Below are positions 33,521 to 42,055 of a DNA stretch of 64,000 nucleotides, piece by piece. How positions within the stretch are numbered: position 1 is the stretch's first letter; every line of letters starts with the position of its first letter. Both the position numbers and the translations under genes were made by a program. The stretch lies in assembly GCF_001420715.1 (NCBI RefSeq), contig NZ_LJJC01000004.1, forward strand, positions 3,489,014 through 3,553,013, in the 5' to 3' direction. Below the pieces are notes generated by a model. That model saw nothing but the letters and a program-made list of their open reading frames with translations. It was not told where the DNA came from and did no database searches. Origin of the DNA: Heyndrickxia shackletonii. Its GTDB lineage: Bacteria > Bacillota > Bacilli > Bacillales > Bacillaceae_C.

Positions 33521-34969
33521 TTAGACAAGACCAGTTATACTATAAAGTGCGATAATAAAAAATACTGCAAGTGTTTTGATAATCGTGATAGCAAAAATAT
33601 CTCGATACGATTGTTTATGTGTTAATCCTGTTACGGCTAGTAAAGTTATAACTGCTCCGTTATGAGGGAGCGTATCCATACCGCCTGATGCCATTGCGAT
33701 GACACGGTGCATTACTTCTGGCGGGATATTAAAATGGGCGATTGCTGCGTTATATTTATCTGCCATCGCACTTAGCGCAATTCCCATCCCTCCGGAAGCG
33801 GATCCTGTAATACCTGCTAATGTAGTCGTAGTAACGGCACCATTCACTAATGGATTTGTAAAAGTATGTGATATTCCGTTGCTGATTAAAGTAAATCCCG
33901 GTAAGGCAGCGATGATTCCGCCAAATCCATACTCTGCACCAGTGTTCATGGTTGCTAATAATGCCCCGCCAATGCTGGTATTAAGTCCTTCTTTAAAATT
34001 AGTCTTCACTTTATTCCAATCGTAAAGAATGGTTGAAATAATCCCAACGATCAATGCCATTTCTACCGCCCAAATGGCCGCAACCGCAGATACATCAACC
34101 GTTCCAAACGCCTTCAAACCGATAGCGGAAAAATCAAAACCATTAGGATACCATTTTGGAATGAAAATGGTAAATACTTTATTCATAACTCCTACTAGTA
34201 CTAATGGAACAAAGGCCAGTATTTGACGGGCAACAGATGTGTTTGATTGTAAATCAGGCATCGAATTAGGTTCATATGCTAAAGGAGAACCAGATTCCTT
34301 CGCAGCAGCTAATTCTTCATTCTTAAAACCTAAATAGCCTTCCCCAGCTTTTTCTGCTTTCTTTCTTCGAGATTCCAAATATAAAAGACCTAATATTATG
34401 ACAAAAATAGATCCAATAATCCCTAGGGTTGGCGCCGCATAAATATCGGTTTTAAAGAAAGAGGTTGGAATAACATTCTGAATTTGCGGTGTCCCTGGTA
34501 AAGCATCCATCGTAAAGGCAAAAGAGCCGAGTGCGATCGTACCTGGAATTAAGCGCTTCGGAATATTGGCTTCGCGAAATAAATGGGCTGCAAATGGATA
34601 GATGGCAAAAACAGCAACAAATAAGCTTACTCCGCTAAAGGTTAAAATGGCTCCTAAAAGGACGATAGCAAAAATAGCTCTTTTTGCTCCAACGATCTTG
34701 ACGATTGTTTTTGCAATGGATTCGGCAAGTCCGGACATTTCGACCACCTTTCCAAAAATGGCGCCAAGTAAAAAGACAGGAAAATAATTTTTGATAAACC
34801 CAACCATTTTTTCCATAAAGACATTAGAAAAGAACGGTAAAACATGACTAGGATCCGTTAATAAGACAGCAAACAACGCACAAATCGGAGCAAATAAAAT
34901 GACCGAAAAGCCTCGGTACGCAACAAACATTAAAAGGCCGAGTGCTAAAAGAATAATAATTATTTCCAT
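33521..34969 (-). CDS. GntP-family permease, probably for hydroxybutyrate or another short acid
   Basis: 482 residues with about 12-13 membrane helices and the GntP/YxjC layout, including Met-Asp-Ala-Leu-Pro-Gly-Thr-Pro and a C-terminal Gly-Met-Asp-Thr-Leu-Pro-His-Asn-Gly-Ala-Val-Ile-Thr-Leu. Members are H+- or Na+-coupled carboxylate importers. AAAAAGGGGATA precedes the ATG. First gene of the operon under the -24/-12 promoter; cotranscription with a 3-hydroxybutyrate dehydrogenase suggests 3-hydroxybutyrate or a related acid as substrate. Confidence 0.88.
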   Translation of the reverse strand: MEIIIILLALGLLMFVAYRGFSVILFAPICALFAVLLTDPSHVLPFFSNVFMEKMVGFIKNYFPVFLLGAIFGKVVEMSGLAESIAKTIVKIVGAKRAIFAIVLLGAILTFSGVSLFVAVFAIYPFAAHLFREANIPKRLIPGTIALGSFAFTMDALPGTPQIQNVIPTSFFKTDIYAAPTLGIIGSIFVIILGLLYLESRRKKAEKAGEGYLGFKNEELAAAKESGSPLAYEPNSMPDLQSNTSVARQILAFVPLVLVGVMNKVFTIFIPKWYPNGFDFSAIGLKAFGTVDVSAVAAIWAVEMALIVGIISTILYDWNKVKTNFKEGLNTSIGGALLATMNTGAEYGFGGIIAALPGFTLISNGISHTFTNPLVNGAVTTTTLAGITGSASGGMGIALSAMADKYNAAIAHFNIPPEVMHRVIAMASGGMDTLPHNGAVITLLAVTGLTHKQSYRDIFAITIIKTLAVFFIIALYSITGLV

Positions 34970-35089
34970 CAGATATCCCCTTTTTAAGTTAAATTTTCCC
35001 TAAGATTCGTGATTAACAGCTCTTCAGAAAGCGATTACATTTCAGTGATACATTCACCTCCACTGCTTAACTCCCAGCTCATAATTAAT

Positions 35090-35107
35090 ATGCAATTTTT
35101 ATGCCAA
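35090..35107 (-). promoter_or_regulatory. Sigma-54 (-24/-12) promoter of the GntP-dehydrogenase-activator operon
   Basis: On the minus strand TTGGCAT at -24 and TTGCAT at -12, with exactly 10 nt between the GG and GC cores, matching the consensus spacing. The -12 element lies about 120 bp before the permease start. The operon encodes a sigma-54 activator. Confidence 0.85.
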
Positions 35108-35169
35108 TCGTAAAATTCAGGGTGAAATATGAGAATAATTATTATATTAGGTAAAAGGATCGTTAAAGA

Positions 35170-35237
35170 TTCCGAAAACTCGGAAATTTGACAGAACAAT
35201 TATTCCGTATTCCCGGAATTATTCCAGAGTTACGGAA
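35170..35237. promoter_or_regulatory. Three TTCC-N8-GGAA dyads, candidate upstream activator sites
   Basis: TTCCGAAAACTCGGAA (35170-35185), TTCCGTATTCCCGGAA (35203-35218) and TTCCAGAGTTACGGAA (35222-35237) are 16-bp inverted repeats. They lie about 80-140 bp upstream of the -12 element, the usual distance for sigma-54 enhancers. The rest of 34970-35427 shows no gene. Confidence 0.65.
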
Positions 35238-35426
35238 TTTTTTATCGGATGTTTTTTGCGTGACGACGCTGCGTTAACGTACAGATTTCGTCGTCTTTGA
35301 CAAAAATAGTAATACCCTTATCCACTGTGAAATGATGCAGCAAGACTCTAATAGGACAGAACATCATAAGACATGGATCCATGCTTAAAATTTCTTCAGA
35401 CAATCCTTCGATTTCACTTCCATAAA

Positions 35427-35450
35427 AAATACCCAATAAAATTGGGTATT
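35427..35450 (-). terminator. Terminator of yndM
   Basis: Stem ATACCCAAT / ATTGGGTAT with loop AAA, then TTTTTTA on the minus strand. Confidence 0.85.
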
Positions 35451-35461
35451 AGAAGGATTAC

Positions 35462-35926
35462 TTATCTGTCTTTATCTGTATCATTATCCTGATTTGGACT
35501 AACTGGGTAAATTTCTTCTGATGTCTCTGTTTGATATTTCAAATTACGTTGATTTGTGTTTATTTCATCTCTTCGCTCTCTACCGGTATCAAATAACTTG
35601 GCAACATAGATATGGAAGAAAAATTCAAATACAGTGACGACCAAAGAACTAATGAAAGAGATTAATAATAAATTTCGGTCATATCCTAAAGCCTTACCTA
35701 ATACCCAAATCACAATTAAAGATAAGACAAAATCAGATATGGTGGCCATTGTGTTGTTTGTTCTAGGTAAAATAAACAAATCACCTAAGATATATGCAAC
35801 TACACCTAAAACTAATGAGATAAAGAAAACATCTCTTAACGCCATGTTGTATACTACACCAAGAATAATATACAAAACAACAAATGTAGCAATAAATTTT
35901 AAGATAAATGCTTTAGCATGATTCAA
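35462..35926 (-). CDS. yndM: YndM family (DUF2512) membrane protein
   Basis: 154 residues: four predicted membrane helices (about 7-25, 31-50, 61-80 and 88-108) followed by a charged cytosolic tail rich in Arg, Glu, Asp and Asn. This fits YndM/DUF2512. The start is TTG at 35926 after AAAGGAGG. Monocistronic with its own terminator. Function unknown. Confidence 0.85.
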   Translation of the reverse strand: MNHAKAFILKFIATFVVLYIILGVVYNMALRDVFFISLVLGVVAYILGDLFILPRTNNTMATISDFVLSLIVIWVLGKALGYDRNLLLISFISSLVVTVFEFFFHIYVAKLFDTGRERRDEINTNQRNLKYQTETSEEIYPVSPNQDNDTDKDR

Positions 35927-36069
35927 GTAAATAACCTCCTTTTAGAGGTATTTTGAACAAATATGGAAAAATTATTACTAGAAGTATTTATGCTAACTGG
36001 ATAAAGACAGAGAAAAATCAATTATTACTATCTGAAGCAATACAATGGAACAAAAGTTCTATTTCCTAA

Positions 36070-36100
36070 ACATAAAAAAAATAGGGCTATTATCGCCCTA
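36070..36100 (-). terminator. Terminator of the TIGR00266 gene
   Basis: TAGGGC / GCCCTA stem followed by TTTTTTTT on the minus strand. Confidence 0.8.
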
Positions 36101-36104
36101 CTCA

Positions 36105-36893
36105 TCAATCACCATCAAATAAATTAAATAATCCTTTCGCTACGCTGCCTTCATCCTTCGAACCGCCAACTTGCGGCATTGCTGCAAATACTCTGCTAGC
36201 AAGACGGCTAAATGGAAGGGATTGTACCCAAACTGTGCCCGGTCCTCTTAAGGTAGCGAAAAATAGTCCTTCGCCTCCGAATAATGCGGTTTTTACTCCC
36301 TTCACAAATTCAATGCTGTAATCAACATCCTTTGTCATTGCTACTAAGCAGCCTGTATCAACACGCAGCGATTGACCAGGTGCTAAGTCTTTTTTATGTA
36401 TCGTCCCTCCAGCATGAATAAATGCCAAGCCATCTCCTTCCAGCTTTTGCATGATGAAGCCTTCACCGCCGAAGAAGCCTGTTCCAATCTTTCTTTGAAA
36501 TTCAATGCCGACCGATACTCCTTTAGCTGCCGCTAAAAAAGCATCTTTTTGACACACAATTTTTCCGCCTAATTCACTTAAATCCATTGGAATGATTTTT
36601 CCCGGATACGGAGCAGCAAAGGAAACATGGTTTTTACCATATCCTTCGTTCGTAAAGGTTGTCATGAACAAGCTCTCACCCGTCAGCATTCTTTTTCCCG
36701 CACTAAAAAGCTTGCCCATTAAACCGGAAGAACTATTGGAGCCGTCACCAAAGATTGTTTCCATATGAATATTATCTTCCATCATCATTAAACTTCCCGC
36801 TTCTGCTACTACTGTTTCCCCGGGATCAAGCTCCACTTCGACAAATTGCATATCATCGCCATAAATTTTGTAATCAATTTCATGGTTGTTCAT
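36105..36893 (-). CDS. TIGR00266/AIM24 family protein
   Basis: 262 residues of a Gly-rich beta-helix-like protein. Typical markers are Glu-Pro-Gly-Glu-Thr-Val near residue 24 (as Asp-Pro-Gly-Glu-Thr-Val), Glu-Ala-Gly-Ser-Leu-Met-Met-Met and several Gly-Gly-Glu-Gly-Leu/Phe turns. The family (AIM24 in yeast mitochondria) has no settled function in bacteria, and genes often occur near stress or membrane functions. GGAGG precedes the ATG. Monocistronic with its own terminator. Confidence 0.87.
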   Translation of the reverse strand: MNNHEIDYKIYGDDMQFVEVELDPGETVVAEAGSLMMMEDNIHMETIFGDGSNSSSGLMGKLFSAGKRMLTGESLFMTTFTNEGYGKNHVSFAAPYPGKIIPMDLSELGGKIVCQKDAFLAAAKGVSVGIEFQRKIGTGFFGGEGFIMQKLEGDGLAFIHAGGTIHKKDLAPGQSLRVDTGCLVAMTKDVDYSIEFVKGVKTALFGGEGLFFATLRGPGTVWVQSLPFSRLASRVFAAMPQVGGSKDEGSVAKGLFNLFDGD

Positions 36894-37008
36894 ATATTTT
36901 CCTCCATTTTCTTGGTCATAATATAATTTTAAAATATTGAGGATTGGAATTGCTAATATTGTTAACTGTTTTTGTGGCGAAAATGTTTCATTTTTTCTTA
37001 CGTTTTAA

Positions 37009-37035
37009 AAAGAACGCCTAATACTAAGCGTTCTT
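37009..37035 (-). terminator. Terminator of the acyl-CoA ligase gene
   Basis: AAGAACGC / GCGTTCTT stem over the stop codon, followed by TTTTAAAA on the minus strand. Confidence 0.78.
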
Positions 37036-38517
37036 CCAATTGTGTTCGTATTGTTCCTTTAAATACTTTTTGTCAATTTTCCCGACATGCGTTTTTGGCA
37101 ATTCCTGCAAAAATACAAACTCCTTCGGGATTTTGTATTTTGCTAATTTTTGAGAGCAATGAATTTTCAGCTCTTCTTCCTTTCCAATTCGGTCAGTTTT
37201 CAAGACAATAAATGCAGTCACTCGCTCACCCCATTTTTCATCTGATAGTCCCACGACACTTGCCTCATCCACATCAGGGTGCTCACATAACCAGTGCTCA
37301 ATTTCAAGCGGATACACATTTTCTCCGCCAGTGATAATCATATCCTTTTTACGGCCGACAATATAATAATAACCATCCCTATCTTTTTTTCCTAAATCGC
37401 CTGAATAAAGCCAGCTATCCTTCCAGGCTTCCGCTGTTTCTATTGGATTATTCCAATATTCCTTGAAAGCATGTTTCCCCCTAATAAGAATTTCGCCAAC
37501 CTCGTCAGTACCTGCTTCCGTTCCATCTATCTTTATAAGCTTAATTTGATTAAACGCCATCGGTTTTCCTACAGAACCTTTTTTCCATATTGCATCATTA
37601 GGAGAAATGAAAAAATTATTCGGCCCTGCTTCTGTTAAACCATAACCTTCTTTAAATGGCAGTCCTTTCGCAAAAAATTTTTCATAGATGGATAAAGGAC
37701 ATGGGGCTGCTCCGGAAAGAAAGACCTTCATACTTGGGAACGTTGATGCTTGGAATCCTTTCGTTCCGACCATCATATGGTACATGGTCGGAACAAACAA
37801 TGCTATCGTACACTTATATTTATTTAAGTAATGAACAGCCTCCTCAGCATGGAACTGATCGCCGATCACTACCGTTCCACCATTCATTAAAATTGGAACA
37901 GATAAGGCATTTATTCCTCCAGTATGGAACAACGGGAGATAGTTAAGGGTAACCTCTTCACTCGTTAATCCCCAGCTGATAATTGTGTTAATCGCATTCC
38001 AAATAATCGATTGGTGGGATAAAATAACCCCTTTTGGTTTACCTGTTGTTCCCCCTGTATAAATCATCAGCCATGGATCTGTTTCTGTAAGCAAAATGTC
38101 AAATGGCTGACTTATTCTTATATCTGATTGTATAATATCCCTCAATGCAAAGTTGTTCTTTACATTTTTTAAATGTGAAACAGTTTCTGAAAATTTTTCG
38201 TTATAAAGAAGAAGTTTAGGATTGCAATCTTCAAGAATATAATTTAATTCATCTACTGATAATCTCCAGTTAAGAGGAACAAAAATCGCTCCTAGCTTGC
38301 CGCACGCAAACATAATCTCAAAAACTTCTTTTTGATTAGAAGCAAGCAATGTAACCCTGTCACCTTTTTCAATCCCTTTTTCCGCAAAAAAGGTTGACCA
38401 TTTGTTTGCTCTTTCATTTAATTCGCTATATGTTAAAGATGTATCATTAGTAACATCCATTAATGCCATTTTATTAGGCGTTAATCGTGTCCGACTTGAA
38501 ATCCAATCCAATTCCAC
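37024..38517 (-). CDS. AMP-forming acyl-CoA ligase
   Basis: 497 residues of the ANL superfamily. Motif A3 reads Tyr-Thr-Gly-Gly-Thr-Thr-Gly-Lys-Pro-Lys-Gly, A5 Gly-Tyr-Gly-Leu-Thr-Glu-Ala, A7 Tyr-Ser-Gly-Asp-Leu-Gly, A8 Gly-Arg-Lys-Lys-Asp-Met-Ile, and the catalytic A10 lysine is in Val-Gly-Lys-Ile-Asp-Lys-Lys. It activates a carboxylic acid to the CoA thioester with ATP. The substrate is not evident, medium- or branched/aromatic acids being typical for this length. GTG start after AAGGGAG. Upstream it carries a direct-repeat motif shared with the Liv-type operon, so the two may form one regulon. Confidence 0.9.
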   Translation of the reverse strand: MELDWISSRTRLTPNKMALMDVTNDTSLTYSELNERANKWSTFFAEKGIEKGDRVTLLASNQKEVFEIMFACGKLGAIFVPLNWRLSVDELNYILEDCNPKLLLYNEKFSETVSHLKNVKNNFALRDIIQSDIRISQPFDILLTETDPWLMIYTGGTTGKPKGVILSHQSIIWNAINTIISWGLTSEEVTLNYLPLFHTGGINALSVPILMNGGTVVIGDQFHAEEAVHYLNKYKCTIALFVPTMYHMMVGTKGFQASTFPSMKVFLSGAAPCPLSIYEKFFAKGLPFKEGYGLTEAGPNNFFISPNDAIWKKGSVGKPMAFNQIKLIKIDGTEAGTDEVGEILIRGKHAFKEYWNNPIETAEAWKDSWLYSGDLGKKDRDGYYYIVGRKKDMIITGGENVYPLEIEHWLCEHPDVDEASVVGLSDEKWGERVTAFIVLKTDRIGKEEELKIHCSQKLAKYKIPKEFVFLQELPKTHVGKIDKKYLKEQYEHNWKNA

Positions 38518-38559
38518 CGCTGACTCTCCCTTCTCTCTTTCTTTTTATTGTAAAAAGAA

Positions 38560-38579
38560 GAGTTACAAAGTAGTTACAA
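38560..38579. promoter_or_regulatory. Putative operator shared with the Liv-type operon (ligase copy)
   Basis: GAGTTACAAAGTAGTTACAA, a GTTACA direct repeat with 11-bp period, 43 bp upstream of the ligase start in the region shared with the divergent Nudix gene. It is identical in 19 of 20 positions to 46844-46863. Confidence 0.6.
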
Positions 38580-38623
38580 CATGAGATACTAATCATAAAT
38601 AGTCGAAAATAAGGAGTAATAAA

Positions 38624-39100
38624 ATGGGTTATATTGAAGATTTACGAGCTATTGTTGGGCATCGGCCGCTTATTTTTGTTGGTGCAGTGGTAATAATTTT
38701 AGATGAACAAAAAAGAATTCTAATGCAGCAGCGTACATATCCGAATGGGGTATGGGGACTTCCCGGTGGTTTAATGGAGCTGGCAGAGTCCGTCGAAGAG
38801 ACCGCTTGCAGAGAAGTTTTGGAAGAGACAGGCTTAAAAGTCCATGATTTAAACCTGATTAATGTATATTCCGGTGCAAACCACTTTGCCGTCGCTGAAA
38901 ATGGTGATGAGTTTTATGTTGTAACAGTTGCTTATTACACAAATAAGGTGGAAGGAAATATAACCATGGATCAAAATGAATCCCTACAGCTTCAATATTT
39001 TAAACCTGAGGAATTACCAGCTCAAATGATCGGAAGTCATAAAGGAATCTTGAAGGAATTTTTAGAAAAACATTATAAAAATGGAACTACAATATTTTAA
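38624..39100 (+). CDS. Nudix hydrolase
   Basis: 158 residues with a complete Nudix box Gly-x5-Glu-x7-Arg-Glu-x2-Glu-Glu-x-Gly: Gly-Gly-Leu-Met-Glu-Leu-Ala-Glu, then Cys-Arg-Glu-Val-Leu-Glu-Glu-Thr-Gly. It cleaves a nucleoside-diphosphate-linked compound with Mg2+. The substrate cannot be told from sequence. AAGGAG precedes the ATG. Divergent from the acyl-CoA ligase. Confidence 0.87.
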   Translation: MGYIEDLRAIVGHRPLIFVGAVVIILDEQKRILMQQRTYPNGVWGLPGGLMELAESVEETACREVLEETGLKVHDLNLINVYSGANHFAVAENGDEFYVVTVAYYTNKVEGNITMDQNESLQLQYFKPEELPAQMIGSHKGILKEFLEKHYKNGTTIF

Positions 39101-39153
39101 GCGGACTCAGAATCCGTAATTTTGATTAAATGCCCTACTTTTAAGGATTAAGG

Positions 39154-39279
39154 GGACACTGGTTCCGTTATTCATGTAAAAACACAAGGAAAAAACTACT
39201 TTTTTGCTAAATAACGGATCCTCTGTCCGCAAACATAGGGAATTAGCCCGTTTTGTCACATATAACGGAACAGGTGTCC
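39154..39279. repeat. Three copies of an 18-bp repeat, one inverted
   Basis: ATAACGGATCCTCTGTCC at 39211-39228 and ATAACGGAACAGGTGTCC at 39262-39279 lie in plus orientation. The reverse complement of 39154-39171 reads ATAACGGAACCAGTGTCC. The outer pair form an imperfect inverted repeat (16 of 18). The rest of the 267-bp gap between the Nudix gene and fabG-like gene holds a terminator only. Confidence 0.7.
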
Positions 39280-39329
39280 GGTATGCTCTCAAGTTAATAA
39301 ATCTACTTCCATATAAAAAGTAAAAAAGG

Positions 39330-39361
39330 ATATTTAAGGACCAATCATTTAAGATTGGTCC
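39330..39361 (-). terminator. Terminator of the Liv-type operon
   Basis: Perfect 9-bp stem GGACCAATC / GATTGGTCC, then TTAAATATCCTTTTTT on the minus strand. Confidence 0.72.
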
Positions 39362-39367
39362 TCATTT

Positions 39368-40108
39368 TCACATCATAATCCCGCCATCCACATGAAGAAC
39401 AGTACCATGAACATAGTCGGATTCATCCGATGCTAAATATAGATAAGCATTTGCGATATCTTCCGGTTTCCCTAAACGTTGTAAAGGAATCATTGCTTTC
39501 ATGGAATCAATCACCTTTTCCGGAACAGTTGCAACCATATTGGTCTCCGTAAATCCCGGTGCGACTGCATTCACATTGATTCCCTTGCGCCCAAGCTCCT
39601 TCGCCCATGACTTTGTCATCCCAATAATAGCGGCTTTCGCTGCGGCATAATTAGTTTGCCCAATGTTCCCGTATACCCCGCTTACAGAAGATGTGCTGAT
39701 AATTTTCCCTTTTCCTTGTTCAATCATAGTTGGAACGACTGCTTGCGTGCAATTGAATACACCAGTTAAATTAACATCCAGTACTTTTTGAAAGTCCTCT
39801 TGTTTCATTTTTACCAGCATAGAGTCCCTTGTAATACCCGCGTTATTGATTAAAACATCAATTTTACCGTATGTCTCCAGCACTTCCGATACCATTTGAT
39901 TGACACTCTCGCGATTTGATACATCTACTTGAATAAATTTCACTTCAAGTCCATGAGCCTTTAATTCCTCTACTCTTGCATTTCCTTCTTCCTCATTAAA
40001 ATCCGCAATGACAACCTTTGCCCCTTCTTTTGCAAATTTTTGCGCTGCAGCAAAACCAATTCCTCCTGCAGCGCCGGTAATGATAGCTACTTTTTCATTT
40101 AAACGCAT
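39368..40108 (-). CDS. FabG-type SDR (3-oxoacyl reductase-like), last gene of the Liv-type operon
   Basis: 246 residues. Cofactor turn Thr-Gly-Ala-Ala-Gly-Gly-Ile-Gly, Asn-Asn-Ala-Gly-Ile-Thr-Arg-Asp, catalytic Ser in Ser-Thr-Ser-Ser-Val-Ser, Tyr-Ala-Ala-Ala-Lys and a C-terminal Asp-Gly-Gly-Ile. It matches acetoacetyl-CoA/3-oxoacyl-ACP reductases. The substrate is probably the 3-oxo or 3-hydroxyacyl-CoA of the pathway. The start at 40108 has GGAGG 8 nt upstream; an ATG two codons earlier is also possible. It lies 12 nt after the hydrolase gene, in one operon. Confidence 0.9.
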   Translation of the reverse strand: MRLNEKVAIITGAAGGIGFAAAQKFAKEGAKVVIADFNEEEGNARVEELKAHGLEVKFIQVDVSNRESVNQMVSEVLETYGKIDVLINNAGITRDSMLVKMKQEDFQKVLDVNLTGVFNCTQAVVPTMIEQGKGKIISTSSVSGVYGNIGQTNYAAAKAAIIGMTKSWAKELGRKGINVNAVAPGFTETNMVATVPEKVIDSMKAMIPLQRLGKPEDIANAYLYLASDESDYVHGTVLHVDGGIMM

Positions 40109-40120
40109 ATTCATTTCCTC

Positions 40121-41011
40121 CTACTCCTGTAAAAACTGTTCCACTGTATCCACTAATAAATCTAAGTTATCGATTAATGGAGAATGTCCACAATCCTTTA
40201 ATTCGACAAATCTTCCATTATCCCCTATGTCCTGAATAATTTCTTTTGTCATTTCATCACTTACCACATAATCCCTTTCCCCTCGTAAAATAAGAACTGG
40301 GATTTGGATGGCTGCAGCCTTATTGGTACCCTCGATTAAACCATTGTGAACAGGACTTATATTAAATGTATTCAGGGCGTGATACACATCTGCTAAGTTT
40401 CTTTGGGTTCTCATATCATCGACATATTCTTCATACAAGGATGCATCTGGTTGATTATGTGTATAAATCAATGCATTCCAAAGTGCTTTTAAAAATTCAC
40501 GATCATTATTGTCATATGCAGCTTGAACAGCAATTGTTGCGGGATCTCGTTCGACGTCCTCTATGTTGACCAACCGTCTTTCAAAATCCGGGCTTCCATC
40601 TTCCTTTTTTCCGAAAAAAGGATACCCGCGTGTAGAAGCTGATGCTAACAAGATAAGCTTCCCACAATCATCAGGATAGTCCGCAGCATATTGCATCCCA
40701 ACAGCCCCACCTGTTGACCATCCTATAATAGTAAAATCGCTGAGCCCTAAAGCATCGACAAACAGCTTCACATCGTCTGAAAAGTCCTTAATGCCATTTA
40801 TTCGTTTATTATAGGTTGAATCTCCAAAGCCTCTAAGATCCAAAGCAATAAGCTTATAGGAAGAATCCATTTTCTCGATTAGGACATCCCAGTGCTTGGA
40901 GGAGGTCATATTCCCATGAATGAGTAATACTAGTTCTTCACCACCTGAGCGTTCCCGGTAACTCAATGTTTCTCCATTTGGCAATTCAACCTTTTTCATC
41001 ACAACAGTCAT
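40121..41011 (-). CDS. Alpha/beta hydrolase of the Liv-type operon
   Basis: 296 residues with an intact triad: Gly-Trp-Ser-Thr-Gly-Gly (Ser), Arg-Gly-Glu-Arg-Asp (Asp) and Asp-Cys-Gly-His (His). The His-Gly-Asn-Met oxyanion segment is near residue 33. The sequence style is that of meta-cleavage-product hydrolases and haloperoxidase-like esterases, so a C-C, ester or thioester hydrolase is possible; the substrate is unknown. It starts three bases after the KAS III-like stop, which suggests coupled translation. Confidence 0.85.
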   Translation of the reverse strand: MTVVMKKVELPNGETLSYRERSGGEELVLLIHGNMTSSKHWDVLIEKMDSSYKLIALDLRGFGDSTYNKRINGIKDFSDDVKLFVDALGLSDFTIIGWSTGGAVGMQYAADYPDDCGKLILLASASTRGYPFFGKKEDGSPDFERRLVNIEDVERDPATIAVQAAYDNNDREFLKALWNALIYTHNQPDASLYEEYVDDMRTQRNLADVYHALNTFNISPVHNGLIEGTNKAAAIQIPVLILRGERDYVVSDEMTKEIIQDIGDNGRFVELKDCGHSPLIDNLDLLVDTVEQFLQE

Positions 41012-41014
41012 CCC

Positions 41015-42040
41015 TTATTCCCCCTTATTTAAACTGTTTCCCCACTTAATAACAGTTGCTCCCCATGCATATCCAATTCCTGCACTTACTAAAACAACAA
41101 TATCCCCACCGTGAAGTTTTCCTTCCTTTTCTGCCAGCTCTAAAGATAATATTTGATCGATCTGCCCAATATGTCCATAATTTTCAAGATAAATAGACTG
41201 GTCCTCCGATAATCCAAGTTCCTTTAGCACATATTGATGTGCAGATCTCTTCATATGGAGCATAGCGACATAATTAATATCTTTTTCCGTATATCCGCTT
41301 TTATAAAGACTCCCGCGAACTACCTTCAAAAAATTATCCATCGATTTTTGTTCCAGTCTGCGTTTCATTCCTTCCGGATCGAGAACATCAAGCCTGTATA
41401 GGCCCTTTTCTAAAACTTCATATGTGATTGGCTGCTTTGTGCCCCCCGCTGTTACGACTACATCTTCCGAAAAAGATCCATCTGTCATAATCTCTGATTC
41501 TAATAAAATATTTCTCTTTAATCCTTTCTGTAAAAGCATTGCCCCGCCGCCGGCACCTAAATTAAACATAAACCTTGTACGCTCATTTCCGTAATCGATA
41601 AAGTCTCCGTTACGATAACCTCCAGCTAAAAGCACGGTTTGAATAGCAGGATCCGCCATCATCATGCTTTTCGCTACTTTCATGGCCATGATTGTTGTTC
41701 CGCAGCGCAGAGCCACATCAAAAGCCCAAGCATGGTAAGCTCCTATTTCCTCCTGCATTTTAATTGCAGCAGTCCATAACGGATATTCTTTATGCTCCTC
41801 CCCAATATAGATAATGAGATCAATATCTTTAGGATCAATGCCTGCCCTATCAATTGCCTGCTTAGCAGCAAGAATGCCCATTTGACATGTATGATCCTCG
41901 TCTCCAGGGATAGGCTTCCTTTTGATTCCCATTTTCATTTCTACCACTTCTGGTGGGATTCCTGCACGTTTTGCAATCTCTTCTCCTGTTATAAACTGTT
42001 CTGGAATATAAATCCCTGTGCTCAATATTCCGATTTTCAT
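41015..42040 (-). CDS. KAS III-like thiolase-superfamily enzyme with unusual active site
   Basis: 341 residues of the FabH/OleA thiolase fold. Cys in Leu-Arg-Cys-Gly-Thr (near residue 110) fits the nucleophile and His in Leu-His-Met-Lys-Arg-Ser fits the FabH His. The FabH Gly-Asn-Thr segment is instead Gly-His-Ile-Gly-Gln-Ile-Asp, so the third residue is His rather than Asn. The acyl pocket would differ from FabH. It probably joins or splits CoA/ACP-bound acyl groups. The start at 42040 has AGGTGG upstream; a frame opens 3 codons earlier. It lies 15 nt after LivM and 3 nt before the hydrolase, in the same operon, and is not the housekeeping FabH, which in Bacillus is elsewhere. Confidence 0.85.
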   Translation of the reverse strand: MKIGILSTGIYIPEQFITGEEIAKRAGIPPEVVEMKMGIKRKPIPGDEDHTCQMGILAAKQAIDRAGIDPKDIDLIIYIGEEHKEYPLWTAAIKMQEEIGAYHAWAFDVALRCGTTIMAMKVAKSMMMADPAIQTVLLAGGYRNGDFIDYGNERTRFMFNLGAGGGAMLLQKGLKRNILLESEIMTDGSFSEDVVVTAGGTKQPITYEVLEKGLYRLDVLDPEGMKRRLEQKSMDNFLKVVRGSLYKSGYTEKDINYVAMLHMKRSAHQYVLKELGLSEDQSIYLENYGHIGQIDQILSLELAEKEGKLHGGDIVVLVSAGIGYAWGATVIKWGNSLNKGE

Positions 42041-42055
42041 TCTTACCACCTCGCA

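Noticed and set aside
35242-35436. A 64-codon minus-strand frame starting with TTG
   Set aside because: It begins inside the yndM terminator stem, has no ribosome binding site, and covers the candidate sigma-54 enhancer region.
39107-39292. A 61-codon minus-strand frame after the Nudix gene
   Set aside because: It consists mostly of the three 18-bp repeats and has no family resemblance.
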